Shown here: one piece after another, positions 52,301 to 64,000 of the stretch | Layout: every line of letters begins with the position of its first letter | Position numbering within the stretch: position 1 is the stretch's first letter | DNA from: Phoenix dactylifera | Lineage: Eukaryota; Streptophyta; Magnoliopsida; Arecales; Arecaceae | Direction of reading: 5' to 3' | Assembly (NCBI RefSeq): GCF_009389715.1 | Contig: NC_052407.1 | Location: forward strand, 3,661,154-3,725,153 | DNA: 64,000 nucleotides | Notes under the pieces: model-generated | The model's database searches: none | What the model was told of the DNA's origin: nothing | Seen by the model: only the letters and a program-made list of their open reading frames with translations | Translations under genes and position numbers: made by a program

Positions 52301-55300
52301 GTGATGTGTAATGGTTGGATCGATCCTCACAGACAGAGCATCATCAACTTTCTGACATACTATGATACGAAGACTTTCTTCCACAAGTTGGTTGATGCTT
52401 CTGATTGGTGCACGACGTCGCGTACATCCTCAAACTGATGGAGGAGGTGATTAATCAGGTATAAGAGAAAAATATCGTGCAAGTTATCACTGATAATGGA
52501 CCGCAATATAAGAATGTCAAGGAGATCTTAATGGAGCGGTGGCCACATATTTTCTGGACCCCATGTGTTACACATTGTATTGACCTCATGTTGATGGATA
52601 TTGCGAAGATTCGTAGGATGCAGCAGATAGTGGAGACAGCCCAAATCATCACCAGGTATATTTATAAGCATATGTGGGTCCTTTCACTGATGAGGAGGTA
52701 TGCAGGGAGAGAGATCTTGAGACCAGAAGTCACATGGTTTGCTACCAAATGTATTGCACTTGATAGCCTTCTTGAGAAGAAAATAGTCCTACATTAGATG
52801 TTGGTCAGTCCCAAGTGATAGGAAAGTAGATATGTATTCTAGCAGCAGGCCACTGCAATAGTGAAGGCTATCAAACCATTGTATGAAGTGCTTCGGGCTA
52901 TGGACAGTGAGAGGTACCTCCAAATGGGTTTCCTGTATCACATGATGAGAAGGCAAAGACCCAAATCATCGAAGCAGATCTGACGCATGCCCGAGAGTAC
53001 ATCGACATTATTGAGCGGCAGTGGGACTATCGGATGGGTAGAAAATTGCATTTAGAAGGTAAGCAAGAACATTGAAAATTAGACTGCTCCCATACTTGTT
53101 TAATTTTACTAAGATAATAACGAACTCTATGTGCATCATATTATCTGAACCTTCGGTTCCAGTACATTGTACTTGGAATCAATATGGATAATGAACTTCT
53201 GGCCATTCTCCATAATGTGATTTACAAGATGGAGTCAGATCCAAAAGTCGTGGCCCTATGTTTAGAAGAGATAAGTTAACTTAAGTGATATGTGTAAATT
53301 AACTGGTATTTTCTATTATTAACATAGTACAACATGGTTCTTTGACACAGAACAAAATATTTAGAGAGAGCAGCGACAACTTTGGAGTACCAGCAGTTGT
53401 TGTAAGTAAGAAAAGTATGAATTCAGATATGTTATAAATGAGGAGGACAATTACCTAGCATTAGATGGTTACTAATGTAGTACTATTTTATATGTAATTT
53501 TCTCCAATATATTTATAGTTGAATGGTGGATTGATTTTGGGCTGTCCGCGAAAAATCTTAAGCGGTTAGCTATCCGGATCCTCTCCCAAACAGTCTCCTC
53601 GAGTGGCTATAAGCGCAACTGGTCCACCTTCGAATTCATTCACAGCAAGCAAAGGAACCATTTGACACAGAAGCACCTCAACGACTTTGTATATATTCAC
53701 TACAATTTGAGATTAAGGCTGAAGTGCATTCAAGAGAAAGTGGAGCTCAAGTATACAGATCCGATCCATAGTGTTTTCGTTGATGATGAGGATAATCCTA
53801 TAATCGGATGGCTTGTGGACCAGCAGCAGGAGCCGGAGCTTGATGAGCAAGGATCGCCTCCACGACCGGCCAGTTTCATAGCCAGCGAGGCTAGGGTCGA
53901 TGCAGGGCAATGAGCTGAGCGCAATATTCCACGCGTTCTTCCAGCTGATCAACCACAACCACAAAAGAGGCAGTCACCACATGACTTCTTGTCCGAGACT
54001 TCCTCTTAGAGATATGATTGAGAGATGCTTAGACAAGGCCACTACGCTACCCGATCGATTCGGTCAGAAGGGAAACATACATCCTCCCAACATAGTCAAG
54101 CAGAGAGAGACACAAAGGGTAAGAATAGTACACCAAAAAAAGAAAAACAAAAGGCACCTACAACCCCAATGGAGAGTGTGGAGGAGGAGTCAGTACACTC
54201 ATATTCAGAGACCAGAAAGAGCAGCGATGACAATTCTAGTGGTCATGAATCTATTGGCCAGGAAGGAAGTGGAGAATAGGAGACCACTGTTTATGAGATA
54301 CAGTTATAGGGTGGTCTTCGATTTACCGGTGAATTCCAGTTTATGCATACTATACAGGATAGGGACCACGATGCACAATCTGGTAGAGCCCACGAGGATA
54401 CGATTGCATATAGAAGACGGGCTCTTTGAGGTCATTCAGGAAGATACGATGCAACTGCAAGTGACCTCGCACGTGGAGTATGATCCATAGACGTATCAGG
54501 TTTCGAGTCGTATATTGGATCCTATTACCCGCAGCCACAGACAGCCTATGACCTATATGGATACGGATATAGATATGGTGCGTCTGAGGCATCTTTCGGT
54601 GGCTACTACCCTACGCAGTTTGGAGCATCTTATAGGTCGGATTTTGCTGCCGACATTTCGGATGGGTCTTTCCACAGCTGTATTATCAGCCAGAGGACAC
54701 CTCTCAGAGCTAAAGCTTCAACGAGAGATCCGATAGTGCTTATAACCCGACGCACATTCCTTATGGCATAAACGTACAAGACTACATCGCTTGGTTAGAG
54801 GGGTTGGTTGATGTGCCTTCTAACTATGCTGATAATCCGGATATCTACGAGAAGCATCGCCACTCGGCCCAATTTTAGATATCGGTATGTATGTTAGACT
54901 TTTAATGTATGTAATTGATTGTATTATTTTTTAATTTTCACGTTTCTACTTGATTTGAGAATATTTTATGTTGTTCATTTTATGATTTGTATCATTTTAA
55001 AGCTATAAGATGCATCATCCAGGTTAAACCGTAATAATAAAAACACTAAAAATTAACAAAAAAAATCAAGAAAACATCCAAAAAATATCAAATTAGACTT
55101 AAATTTATGGAAAAAGTTCGAAAAGAGTGATTACCAATTTAATTATTTTTTAGAACTCCAAAAAAAATAGGGCGTGTCGATCTGTAAATCTGCATGTTTT
55201 ACAGATTCGGTACGGTACGGAACCGGTACCGAACCATATCGGGTGCCAACCGGTACGGGTCCCGGTACCGGTTCAGCCGACCTTGATTCCACCACTTATA

Positions 55301-58300
55301 GAGAAAAGAACTTAAAGCAAAATACATTGCTTCAAAACTTCATGATTTAACTCAGAAACTAATTGATCTAGACAAAGTTTCCAAGCTTTCTGCTTGGATA
55401 CTCCACTTGATTAGTTTTTTTTTTCAAATGATCAGTGATTTGGACAAGTTCCAACTCAAAATCTTACCCAACATCATAGGTAAATTGATTATCAAATAGG
55501 AAACATTTAGGTGAGAGTTTAAGATTAATATCCATGCACATCTCCTAACCTAGATGAATGTTTTAACCTTTTTTTGGCTTTCCTCTTCCTTCTCTGCTCC
55601 TAAAGCTGCCATTTCCAAAAAGGCTTTTTACCACCTTTGTTCTTCTCATGAATATTGCTTCAAATCCAACTATTTGGAGGGGAAAAAAAAGAAAACCATT
55701 ATACAGAATAATCTTTTCCTTTTGTCCTTTGATCAAAAGCTAAGTGATAACTGCATCTTTTATTTATTTTTTTGGACTTTGTGGCCGATGAAGATTTATA
55801 AAAAAAAAAATCATGCCCAAAGGTTTCTGGACTCTATATCCTCTATCATCAACTTCTTCTAAACAACCTCCTTTGCCTGATCCGAAGCTGCACTATGCTC
55901 TTAATCAACATTTTTTACTTTCTTTTCCTGATTTATTTTATATTTTTAGAACTAGATGTTTGCTCTAAAATTGGAACAATATATTTCTAATTTGATAATA
56001 CAATTTTTCTTGAAATTTAATAATCGAGATACAGATACATGGATACGGAAAAATCTTAGTTATTATTACTAATTCCTGAAAAGTTATCATTTTTGCATTG
56101 ACTTCTGAATTAGCTTGCCTGACACTAAGCTACATGAATTAGTAAGGTTCTCAGTTGAACCTCTCAATGTAAAATGATAGGTTTGCATTCCCATATTTTT
56201 GTTAGTTTTGTTTCACCCTTCTAACAGAATTTGTATCCATTGCCATAATCATCAAACCACCAATCTGAAACTAGGTCATAGACCTAGGCTATAACCCAGG
56301 TGACTGCCTATGCAACAAGTGCAGAAGCCACCCAATCATTGATTTATCCGCTTCATCAGATTTCGAATAGTATTCAATAAGAAACATTTTAAATCATGCC
56401 TTAAGTCATATGCAATGAACATATTTTACAAATACTTATAAGAAAAGCACTGTTACAGATTCCTTGTGACAGGTAACCATATATAACAGGAACAGCTTCA
56501 TCTACAGATTTAAAAAACCTAACAAAACAATGTTGACACCCTTGAAACCTTTGGCCTAATCTCAGCTAATGACTTGATGGAAATCTTTTACCTAGTGTAC
56601 TGCATCCCCTAGACAACCTTACTTTACACCCTCACACCTGCTTCCCTGCATGCTTCCCTGCAGTGAATTTTTTTGAGAGCTATGCTGGCATGCTTCCACA
56701 TCCATACCTGCTCTAGTACTAAAATGTTTTAGGCAACCAAAGAGCTAAATACCAAAAAAGGCATGGTTTTTGAGAAGAAAATAAGGGCGTTATGTACACT
56801 TTTGATCATGTGATCTGTTATGTATACCCCTTTTTTAGGTAATTGTTGTATGCAGCACCAGTTTAGCATAAAAGACATAGAGAATTTACTTCATTTTCCC
56901 ATCTTCCTTACCATTTACTCTTTCATGCTAATACGCTATTCTATTTCTTAGAGAACTAAAATATTTCCCAAAATGATTTTGTCCCATGAAAAGCATCTTG
57001 AAAAGAATGCATCATATATCATGAACGCGCATGATATTCAAATGACCAAAACAGGGTAAAATCAGATATATTTTCAACAAAAGAGTTAATCATGGCATTT
57101 GCATGGTCTAGAGTTATATTGAGGCGAAAAACTCACTTGATCCTCAAGTAATTTGCAGGTATCTGGGGCAACGGTGAATCTCCCTCCCTGAAACCATGTT
57201 GCAAACTTAGACAATAGGCTGTTAAATATATAATATAGCATACAAATCATAATTATAACTTCCAGAAAGGGGAACAATTCCTCACTGGTCAAAAGAAGGA
57301 ACTAATGAAAACCAAACTTGATTTATCCTCCTTTCACGTTGGGCACTTGCAGAATCAAGTAGCATCTGAGTTGAGGTTCCAAGCTCTTTCCTTTTTCGGC
57401 AATTTCCTTGCAGTCTCCTAGTTCTCACCATCACTGGAGGCATGGGAATACTTTCATTTTTCTCCTCATGGACTTTTGATTTATTCAGATGTTCCCTACC
57501 CTTTGCTTTATGAGACTGTACTTCATTATCAACACCATTGATTTGCTCTACCTTCATAACAGGACCCCGAGGACTAGACTTAGGAGACTTTGTTCTGTTT
57601 GCAGCTTCAACCAGACGTTTCCAAAGTTCATTCTTATCCAGCAAAGACTCTCCACCATTCTCTGTATCTTTGCTAGGTCTAAGGTTAGATGGCTCTGCTT
57701 TTGAAAAAGTCTGAAAAGGTTCACCAAATATGAGTGTCAGGACAGATAATTATAGCAAGGCAGTTCTGAGCACTAATAAGTATGTAAAGAATATTTTCCA
57801 TTTAAATCTGCTAGAGTGATGAACCATAAAAAAACAATGACCGTAGTCCCTCTACCTGTCTTCTGTTTTGAGTCATCTTGCTCAACATCTCAGTTGAGTT
57901 TGAGTTTTCTGCTTGCTTTTCAGCACTGATATCCTCTTTTTTAATAGAATGATTAATAACAGGACCCAATCCACGTAGTGCAGCAGCCCTTCTAGCTGCT
58001 TTTGTCCTTCTTCCTGTCAGACCTGTCTGTGTTGCTATTCGAGGAGTGTTTACTACCAAAGAAGAAAGCGATCTTTCTTTTCTTCTAACAGGCAATTGAG
58101 TGGGAGGCACAACTTCTGGAGCATTAGCGTTTCTTCTTTTGAACGGAAATATCTTTGCCCTCACTTCTTGTAGATTGTGGTCAGGTCTGCATAAATTCTA
58201 GCATCAATTCATGCACTTACATGTAAACAACGTCAGAGGAAACCTCTCTCTTGAGATTCTTTTGTTGCATTCAACTTCAATAAAATGAAGAACTTTCATG

Positions 58301-61300
58301 CTACTAAATTTGGCGGAGTAAGGAACGCATCAGTCTAACAAATGTTAGACATCATCCACAAGCTTTCTGCCTTTTAAATCATTTAACTGAGAGAACAAGG
58401 AGCAAGATCCCTCCAAAGGCAACATACAATTACAGCAAGATCACATAATTTTCAAGTTCAGTAATGCAATTAACAAGCTGAAGTGGAAAAACCACATAAC
58501 AAGAAATATCTAATTGAGTCGGAATGCTGGAAGCAACAAAATAAAAGGCTGAAATACACAAGGTGCTTCAAATGAATCAAGGAATCATTTCAACAAGTTT
58601 TGTTGAAAAGAAGATAGGTTCAGTATTATGAAATCAAAATGACCTGAAGATTTACCGCTTATATCTTCAACAACTTCAAGATAATCTCCAAAACCCTATG
58701 CCAGTATAGATTAACTATTCCTTGAGATTATATCACTACCTTTTAAGAAACCTAAAGCAAATAAAGGAAAAGTGGCAATAATTTTCACACAGTTCTTTTG
58801 CACGGTGGCTAGTTAATCTGCATAACATAGGCACAAATGAAGGATGAACAAAGAGAAAGACGGTGCCTACTCCGACCACTAGACTTAGGGTTTCGCATGT
58901 AAGAAAACAGGGAGAACTATAAATTGCAAGAGTAATGCTTCTGGTGTCCTAGGTACTTACAGCAGAGGGGCACAGAACCATAAAAATCAACCAATTAAAA
59001 GAACAGTTCATAAATGGGAAATTAAAGGTTTAGGAAATATTTAGGGTGATATCCTGTGGTAGCACTGGAAAATTTATAATGCTATTCTATTGGATTCTAA
59101 GAGATTTTTAAACAATAGATATAAAATAAGGAGCTTGTGGTGACAAAAGAATTCGATGACTAGAGTTTGACGCCATAGCTAAGATCTTCTATAGTTCTCC
59201 AATAGAAGGCTGAAGTGAACTTCACATTTGGTTTCAGGATGAGTTGATGGAGTGGTCTGTAAACAGATCAGTTCCTCCATTATTATGGATTAATCAGTGA
59301 AAGGATATGGGCCTAGTGCTTTCTTTTAACACACTCAGCATATATTGAAAAAAGTTGTATGTTTAGCAAATACTGTGGCGAGCAATTAAAAGAGAGATAA
59401 AAAGTTGTGACATATTTGGGATCAACACATGATCACATGATAGGGCTATTAAAAGAAGTTTTGAGGGGAATTAATTTTGGTTTTTCACTTTATCACTTCC
59501 TATACGCATGGAAATAGCTTATGGAGCCTTCACTCTAAGCACTGAATCACATTTAAACTCCATAACTGAAGGCTCGATGGTGAAGCTCCTGGAAGGATGA
59601 CCCTGGAAGACCTCAAGTTTAGTCACCTCCTTTAATACTTCTAATAGCAATAATGAATTATATTGATTATTTTCAGCTTTTTACTCAGGCCACTAAAAAG
59701 CAGAGTTCTCTGTCAGGACAAACACAGTAGGATGCAGCAAGATCAAGTGCTGCTATGCATTGATCCACCCAACATTTTCAGTCTCAATACCGGACCCCAC
59801 ACTGGTAGCTTATAGATACAGGTTGGGCTAGTACCGTAACCCCTGTACTAAACACATGTTGTACTGCTGGAGGCAAGACAGAAGCAGTACCATGTGTCAG
59901 CATGGTATCATAAGAGCCGCCATGCCGTATGGGTATCGTATCTGATCGGTGCAGTGTGTTCTGTACCAGGCAATATGGGTCAGTATAGAAAATCCAGGGT
60001 ACTCCTTTACCTTTCTTTTATAATTCTGTTTTCCTCTTTTCTTGCTATTTTTTCCCTCATCTAACGTGCAGATATCAACATACAAAGTTTTTCAACAATG
60101 TCCAGCACTATTTTCACATCACAATTGTACTTGCAAAATGCGAACTCCAAGTAAATGGGACATGGCTTAACCTCCATGGTTAAAGATAGTACGATAAAAA
60201 TGCATTATTGATGGACTAATGCATTGGTACAATATAACAAAATGTGCTTTCAATAAATTTAAGAGACAAACAAATCTGCCGTCCTGATATTATCATGCAC
60301 TAGGTCCACACAAAGAAAAAATAATAAACAAGTTAAAAAACAGACTTTCACATGTGGATTATTATATTATTAAATCAAACTTTTTCCTCCAAAAAAACTT
60401 TGTTGAGAAAGATTTTCAAAATATAATTTAAATAACAATACCCCATCAGTTTGAACATATTATGTACATACATACATACATACATACAGATTTCTGGGAT
60501 GCAAAGAGGAAATCATGGTCTTGTGGCAAACAATTTGCACCTGAAAAGGGTTTATAGCAAGGAATGCTGAACCGAGCCATACCAGCCAGTTCGGCGGTGA
60601 AAAACGGTTCTAGCCCTCTAGGGGCTGGAACCTGATTGGATCTCGCTGGAACCGGCCAGAATTTGACGGTTCAGTTCGGTTTGAACCGGTACGGGTCTCG
60701 GTACCGGTTCGGTGAACCTTGGTTTATAGGTCCTGATTTTTTTATTTTTCTTCAAGAGGCTACTATCTTATACGAATCTGGTGTCAAGAAATCTAGTTTT
60801 ATGTACTTTTATGTACTTCTCTTCCCACATAGATTAATATCACATAAAACTGAAGTTACAAATCCTCACCTTAGTAACTACCTCTCTTCTTTTTTCTTTT
60901 TGGAAATCACTGTCTTAGTAGTCGGAATCTTATACCTCAGTTGCTGGGGCACTTCTTTAGAATCATCCTTAGCTCACTTCTGGGGCACTTCTTTACTAAA
61001 AATTTACCAAAATCTAGGTTTTCTGCCCTTACACACTCACCCATTCCTGGTTTAGGTAGCCAAGATCCCTATCTTTCTATTTTAACACCCTTAGAGAAGA
61101 AATGGCTGATATTCCCTATCTATGGTTTTTTTCCTTGTCTTCCCATTCCCACTCTCCGTCCAACCTAACAAGGAATAATACTTTATTGCGTAATTTGAAA
61201 TTCTATTGAATCAACACCATCAATAGTTTAGCCATAAAACTGTACAACCTTTGTCATCCAAGATGCTTTCAAGTAAGGGTTTGTAATCAAAGTTACAAAC

Positions 61301-63307
61301 TTAAGTGAGCAAAATAATAAATGAAAATCCAAATATCCTAAATAAAAGAAAATAACCTGAGCTTCTCTATTGGAGTGCAACCGAGATCAATATTACATAT
61401 CGGGCAGCAATCTACCTCCTCATCGTTGAGTTTCTCCAGGATACACTTCCTGCAAACTGTTTCAATGATAAAAACACATTAAATTGTTGTTACAACACCA
61501 ACCCACTAAGCATATACAAAATTGCAAAGAGAGGGAAAATAGAAAAAAAGTCTAGCAATGAAATATTTTATTCATTGCTTTAAGCTATACAAGAAAAAAA
61601 AGCATCAAATATTTAACTATCAGAAAATAGTTTAAAGCTGAGAGATAGAAATATAAGTTAGGAGTAAAGAAACATAATATAAGAATATAAAATGTGGTGG
61701 CCTAGAGTACTTGCTAGCCTTCAGAGCTATCCTCAGTCGGAAAAGAGAGAATAAGGAGTCAAGGACAGTGTCATCATCGAGGAGCTGCTGAAATGAATTG
61801 TTTAGGAGGTTCAGCAGAAGATGGCAATGCACTTATATTAGAATCAGGAAACTTCAACTAAAATTATTAAGGTTTTTGGGACAAAGGTATGCCTCCAGCA
61901 TGATAACCTTATAACTAATTAATCACTATTATTAGCTTCATGATCTTGATTAGTCAACAATTACCCAATGAACTAATTAATCATTATTATTAGCTTCATG
62001 ATCTTGATTAGTCAACAACTAACAACTAAACAGCTTCAACTGGCATGACAACCTAATAACCAAGCCAATAAAGATTATAAACTAATTAATGACAAATAGA
62101 AGCTTCATGCATCATGATCGATCAACAATTAACAACTAAGCAGCTTCAACTGAACAGGAGAAAGTAGGCATGCAGCTATAGAGATTTTCTGCATAATTTA
62201 ACAAATCTCACAAGAAGTACCAGGTTTGCCACACTTATATACAGAGATGTTTCTTCCTTAATGGTAAAAGAGAATGAAATATAAATTGAAGAAGAGAGCA
62301 GAAGTCTATCAAGTACTGAGTGGCATTTATGATAGAGTTAAGGGAGGGAGGAGCATAGATTTAACCAACAAAGCATACATTCGACCATAAGGATAGCAAG
62401 GCAATTCCAAAGGAAATTCTAGGACATGGAGAGGTTGTTCAACACTGAATACCAATATCATTTAGTTCATGTCTACATCACTCAGAAAAGGAAAGATACC
62501 CCAAGCTTGCTACTTCTGTGCTAAATGAGCAAGAAGCAGAGGGCACCGGCAAGATGAAATTTAATTTGAGATGGAATCACCCACGGCATGCGTGGAGCTT
62601 CCCTGCTTCTTTCAACTGAAAAATACTCGAAAGAATTCACCTTTAATCTCGATAGCTTATGCCGCGGTCAAATGAGTAATGACACTAATAACCCGATAAA
62701 GATACCACCTTTCTCCATGTGCAAACACCCACTAACCTCCTCCTACCTCACCATGGCAGCAGAGTAGGAAGACGACAACACAGAGGCCGAAACAACCAAC
62801 GATGCATGCGACTGCAAAACCTCATGCCAAAGGGGAAATAATCGAAACCATAAAAGAACCACCTTAAAAACCATTTTGGACGGTAGACCAGCCTCCAATC
62901 TCAAGAAACCAAGCGAAACGAAGAAGAACCAAGATCGCAAGATCGAATAATAACAAAAAGTTTCACATCACAAAACCCGTGTGAAAAAAAAAAAGAAAAA
63001 AACGCAAAACCGGAATCGAAGAGCCCGGAACCAAACGGCAACCACGTGGAAAAGAATCCAATAAAACGAACAAGCGAGATCGCGAAACCAGAGAACGCGA
63101 GAGAGACAGAAAGGAGAAGGCTTGGAGGTGGGGGGGGGGGGGAGGGGGGCGGGGACGCTCACACGTATGAAGGCATTCGGTGATGGTGGTGGCGTCGCGG
63201 AGGAGCTTATGGCACAGGGGACACTTCATGCACGCAGCCAGAAGCTCCCTCTTGACCATCACCACCTGCGGCGGCCCCGCCGCCGCCCCGGACTCGTCCG
63301 CGGCCAT
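46386..63307 (-). CDS. DRIP2: RING-RAWUL E3 ubiquitin ligase, DRIP/BMI1-like
   Basis: It is homologous to Arabidopsis DRIP1/DRIP2, also called BMI1B/BMI1A. Those proteins ubiquitinate the drought factor DREB2A for degradation and are PRC1 partners in H2A ubiquitination. Exons (minus) are 63307-63163, 61456-61357, 58186-57856, 57710-57286, 57187-57137, 48561-48489 and 46559-46386. All are GT-AG and in phase, giving 432 residues (DRIP2 is about 420). The RING C3HC4 finger is complete: C29, C32, C45, H47, C50, C53, C66, C69. It is split by intron 1 inside HTFCRKC. FPFKRR and [15 protein letters not shown] follow (about 100-140), then a basic, disordered middle. The RAWUL domain begins near WFSLVPS (about 322) and runs through [23 protein letters not shown] and [11 protein letters not shown]. 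The protein ends GRRKVSAA with TGA. The ATG at 63307 is the first in frame; an out-of-frame ATG lies at 63360. Intron 5 is 8.6 kb and filled by transposons. DRIP2 versus DRIP1 cannot be decided. Confidence 0.94.
49738..50083 (+). mobile_element. Partial TRIM-like element in intron 5 of the DRIP/BMI1 gene
   Basis: The left LTR (about 49738-49873) ends GGTTGTTACA. It is followed by a primer-binding site with one change, TGTTATCAGAGC (49876-49887). The internal segment shares GGCCTATGTAG and GATTTGAATAAA with the copy at 2315-2771. A purine tract AACTGAAGGAG (about 50049-50059) leads into only about 20 bases of the right LTR before homology stops. It lies about 150 bases from the end of the hAT element. 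Confidence 0.7.
50246..55285 (+). mobile_element. 5,040-bp hAT-family transposon, decayed, in DRIP/BMI1 intron 5
   Basis: The left end is CAGGGTCCGCCGAGC; the right end, reverse complemented, is CAAGGTCGGCTGAACC. Both sides have a perfect 8-bp target duplication ATTCCACC (50238-50245 and 55286-55293). Subterminal regions are rich in ACCGGTACCGG-type words. Domains in order on the + strand: a BED zinc finger at about 51429-51530 ([20 protein letters not shown]), with a stop in place of the usual Trp before it; a DUF659-type core at about 52190-52640 ([15 protein letters not shown], then [10 protein letters not shown] and [10 protein letters not shown]); and a hAT C-terminal dimerisation part at about 53540-53700 ([26 protein letters not shown]). 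Stops and frame changes break it, and intron-like donors may explain some gaps. Not active, but it preserves the layout of an autonomous element. Confidence 0.9.
55294..57136. other. Remainder of DRIP/BMI1 intron 5 proximal to exon 5
   Basis: AT-rich intronic DNA with no recognised element. The stretch from 48562 to 49737 on the far side of the insertions is likewise without features I can name. Confidence 0.45.
60458..60489. repeat. (ACAT)n microsatellite in DRIP/BMI1 intron 2
   Basis: About seven tandem CATA units, near 60460-60488. An ordinary simple repeat that may be length-polymorphic. Confidence 0.8.
60558..60721. mobile_element. 164-bp hAT-type MITE in DRIP/BMI1 intron 2
   Basis: The left end is CAAGGAATGCTGAACCG and the right end, reverse complemented, is CAAGGTTCACCGAACCG. 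It is flanked by a perfect 8-bp target duplication GTTTATAG at 60550-60557 and 60722-60729. The interior is dominated by CGGTACCGGTTC-like words shared with the ends of the 5,040-bp hAT element. That makes it a plausible deletion derivative or relative mobilised by the same transposase. Confidence 0.88.
61900..62160. repeat. Three imperfect tandem units in DRIP/BMI1 intron 1
   Basis: Units start with AACTAATTAAT at 61913, 61971 and 62081. They share TTAGCTTCATGATCTTGATT or derivatives, followed by GTCAACAATTA. The second and third also share AACAACTAA(A/G)CAGCTTCAACTG. Unit lengths are 58, 110 and about 75 bases. No function is evident. Confidence 0.6.
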
Positions 63308-64000
63308 CTCCTGCACCGCCAGCCCGCGGTCCCCGCGTCGCTCAGCACGCCCCCCTGCATGCCAGCTCGGAGCGCCACAGCCTTCCGTCCTCGCCCATCC
63401 CTACAGCTCCGGAGCCCGCATTGATCGGCCAATCACGTCGGGAATGAGGGAACGAGGGGGATCTGACGACGAGGACAGATAAAGATTGGAACTTTATGCA
63501 GAGAAACGGAAGGGAAGAACGGTCTGAGGGTGGATTTGGAGGAGAGGTGAAGGGGGTAGGGGGGTTACGGTGTGGTTGGAGAGAGAGAAAGAGAAAGAGG
63601 GAGGGATCGAGCGACGACGACGAGGACCGGAGAGAGAGAGAGAGAGGGCGGGGGGAGGAGAAGGGAAGGCAGAGGGAGGGTGGGGAGCGGAGAATAAATA
63701 TTTATAATAAAAATAACAAATGAGAGAAGGGAAGAGAAGGGTAAAAAAAAAAGAGAGAGCACGGAACGAGGAGGTTTTTGGCGTGCTCGGGCTTAAACAA
63801 CGTGTCTTCGAGGACGGATGGATTGCCATCCCCGCGACAACGCCTCACGCTAGCCGGCGCCACGTTTGGGTGGTTCAGGATTGAACCGTTGGGTTTACTC
63901 CAACCCGGTTCTAGCTCTTTGTCTCTAGCTCTTGCTGATTTGTTAATTTGGACCGGATGTTGGCTAGAGCAAGTTCAGCGTGAACCGGCTTTTTTTTTAT
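63308..64000 (-). promoter_or_regulatory. GA/CT-rich leader and promoter region of the DRIP/BMI1 gene
   Basis: Upstream of the ATG at 63307 the minus strand is CT-rich, with runs of (CT)n at about 63580-63650, mixed with GC-rich sequence. An upstream ATG at 63360 is out of frame with the main start. GA/CT arrays in plant leaders are bound by BASIC PENTACYSTEINE factors in known cases; binding here is untested. The last 120 bases (63880-64000) contain AACCGG words like those at hAT ends but run off the window. Confidence 0.5.

Noticed and set aside
53900..54490. 196-residue plus frame as a separate gene
   Set aside because: It falls in the C-terminal part of the decayed hAT element, overlaps the dimerisation-domain frame and has no independent domain.
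59770..59965. Another hAT/MITE copy
   Set aside because: It has GGTACC- and CCGTA-like words but no recognisable termini or target duplication.
63122..63482. Two 100-residue plus-strand frames
   Set aside because: They lie opposite the first exon and GC-rich leader of the DRIP/BMI1 gene; compositional shadows.

Overview
This is a plant nuclear window. The genes are intron-rich, the PRA1 gene has the GC-rich 5' half typical of monocots, the intergenic DNA is AT-rich with many transposon remnants, and one gene contains plastid-derived DNA. A monocot is well supported. A palm (oil or date palm) is my best guess from the repeat style, and I could not test it.

Four genes could be assembled from splice sites and reading frame. 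(1) A single-exon PRA1 family gene, + strand, 14166-14780. (2) A complete MET1/DNMT1-type maintenance CG DNA methyltransferase, - strand, 27623 to 21212: 11 coding exons, 1,538 residues, all junctions in frame, with a probable non-coding 5' exon ending at 36708 and a 9.1 kb first intron. (3) Prefoldin subunit 4, - strand, 44507 to 39405: three coding exons, the first only 9 nt, 119 residues. (4) A DRIP/BMI1-like RING-RAWUL E3 ubiquitin ligase, - strand, 63307 to 46386: seven exons, 432 residues. Two further sets of exon-like segments on the + strand (9975-10577 and 17818-18827) look like a real gene that I do not recognise; the PRA1 gene may lie in its intron.

Layout. 1-9 kb is repeat-rich: a TRIM-like miniature LTR retrotransposon family (solo LTRs and two two-LTR copies), a truncated Harbinger-like element, and LINE pieces, one with a 17-bp target duplication. 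10-14 kb holds the unknown exons, an antisense solo LTR and a GC-rich hAT-like repeat. 14-21 kb holds PRA1 and mostly featureless DNA. 21-37 kb is MET1; its leader intron carries a plastid rpoC1 piece and a 1.44 kb Harbinger-like element with TAA target duplications. 39-44.5 kb is prefoldin 4, with a MITE in its long intron and a four-copy dyad motif upstream of it. 46-63.3 kb is the DRIP/BMI1 gene; its introns hold a 5,040-bp decayed hAT transposon with a perfect 8-bp target duplication, a related 164-bp MITE with its own 8-bp duplication, and a TRIM fragment.

MET1 (CG methylation upkeep) and the BMI1-like protein (in Arabidopsis, both a PRC1 component and the DREB2A ubiquitin ligase) are both chromatin regulators, but nothing here shows they work together. 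I found no tRNA or rRNA gene and no clearly new biological system. The best leads are the TRIM family, the autonomous/MITE hAT pair inside one gene, the dyad repeats upstream of prefoldin 4, and the unrecognised exons.
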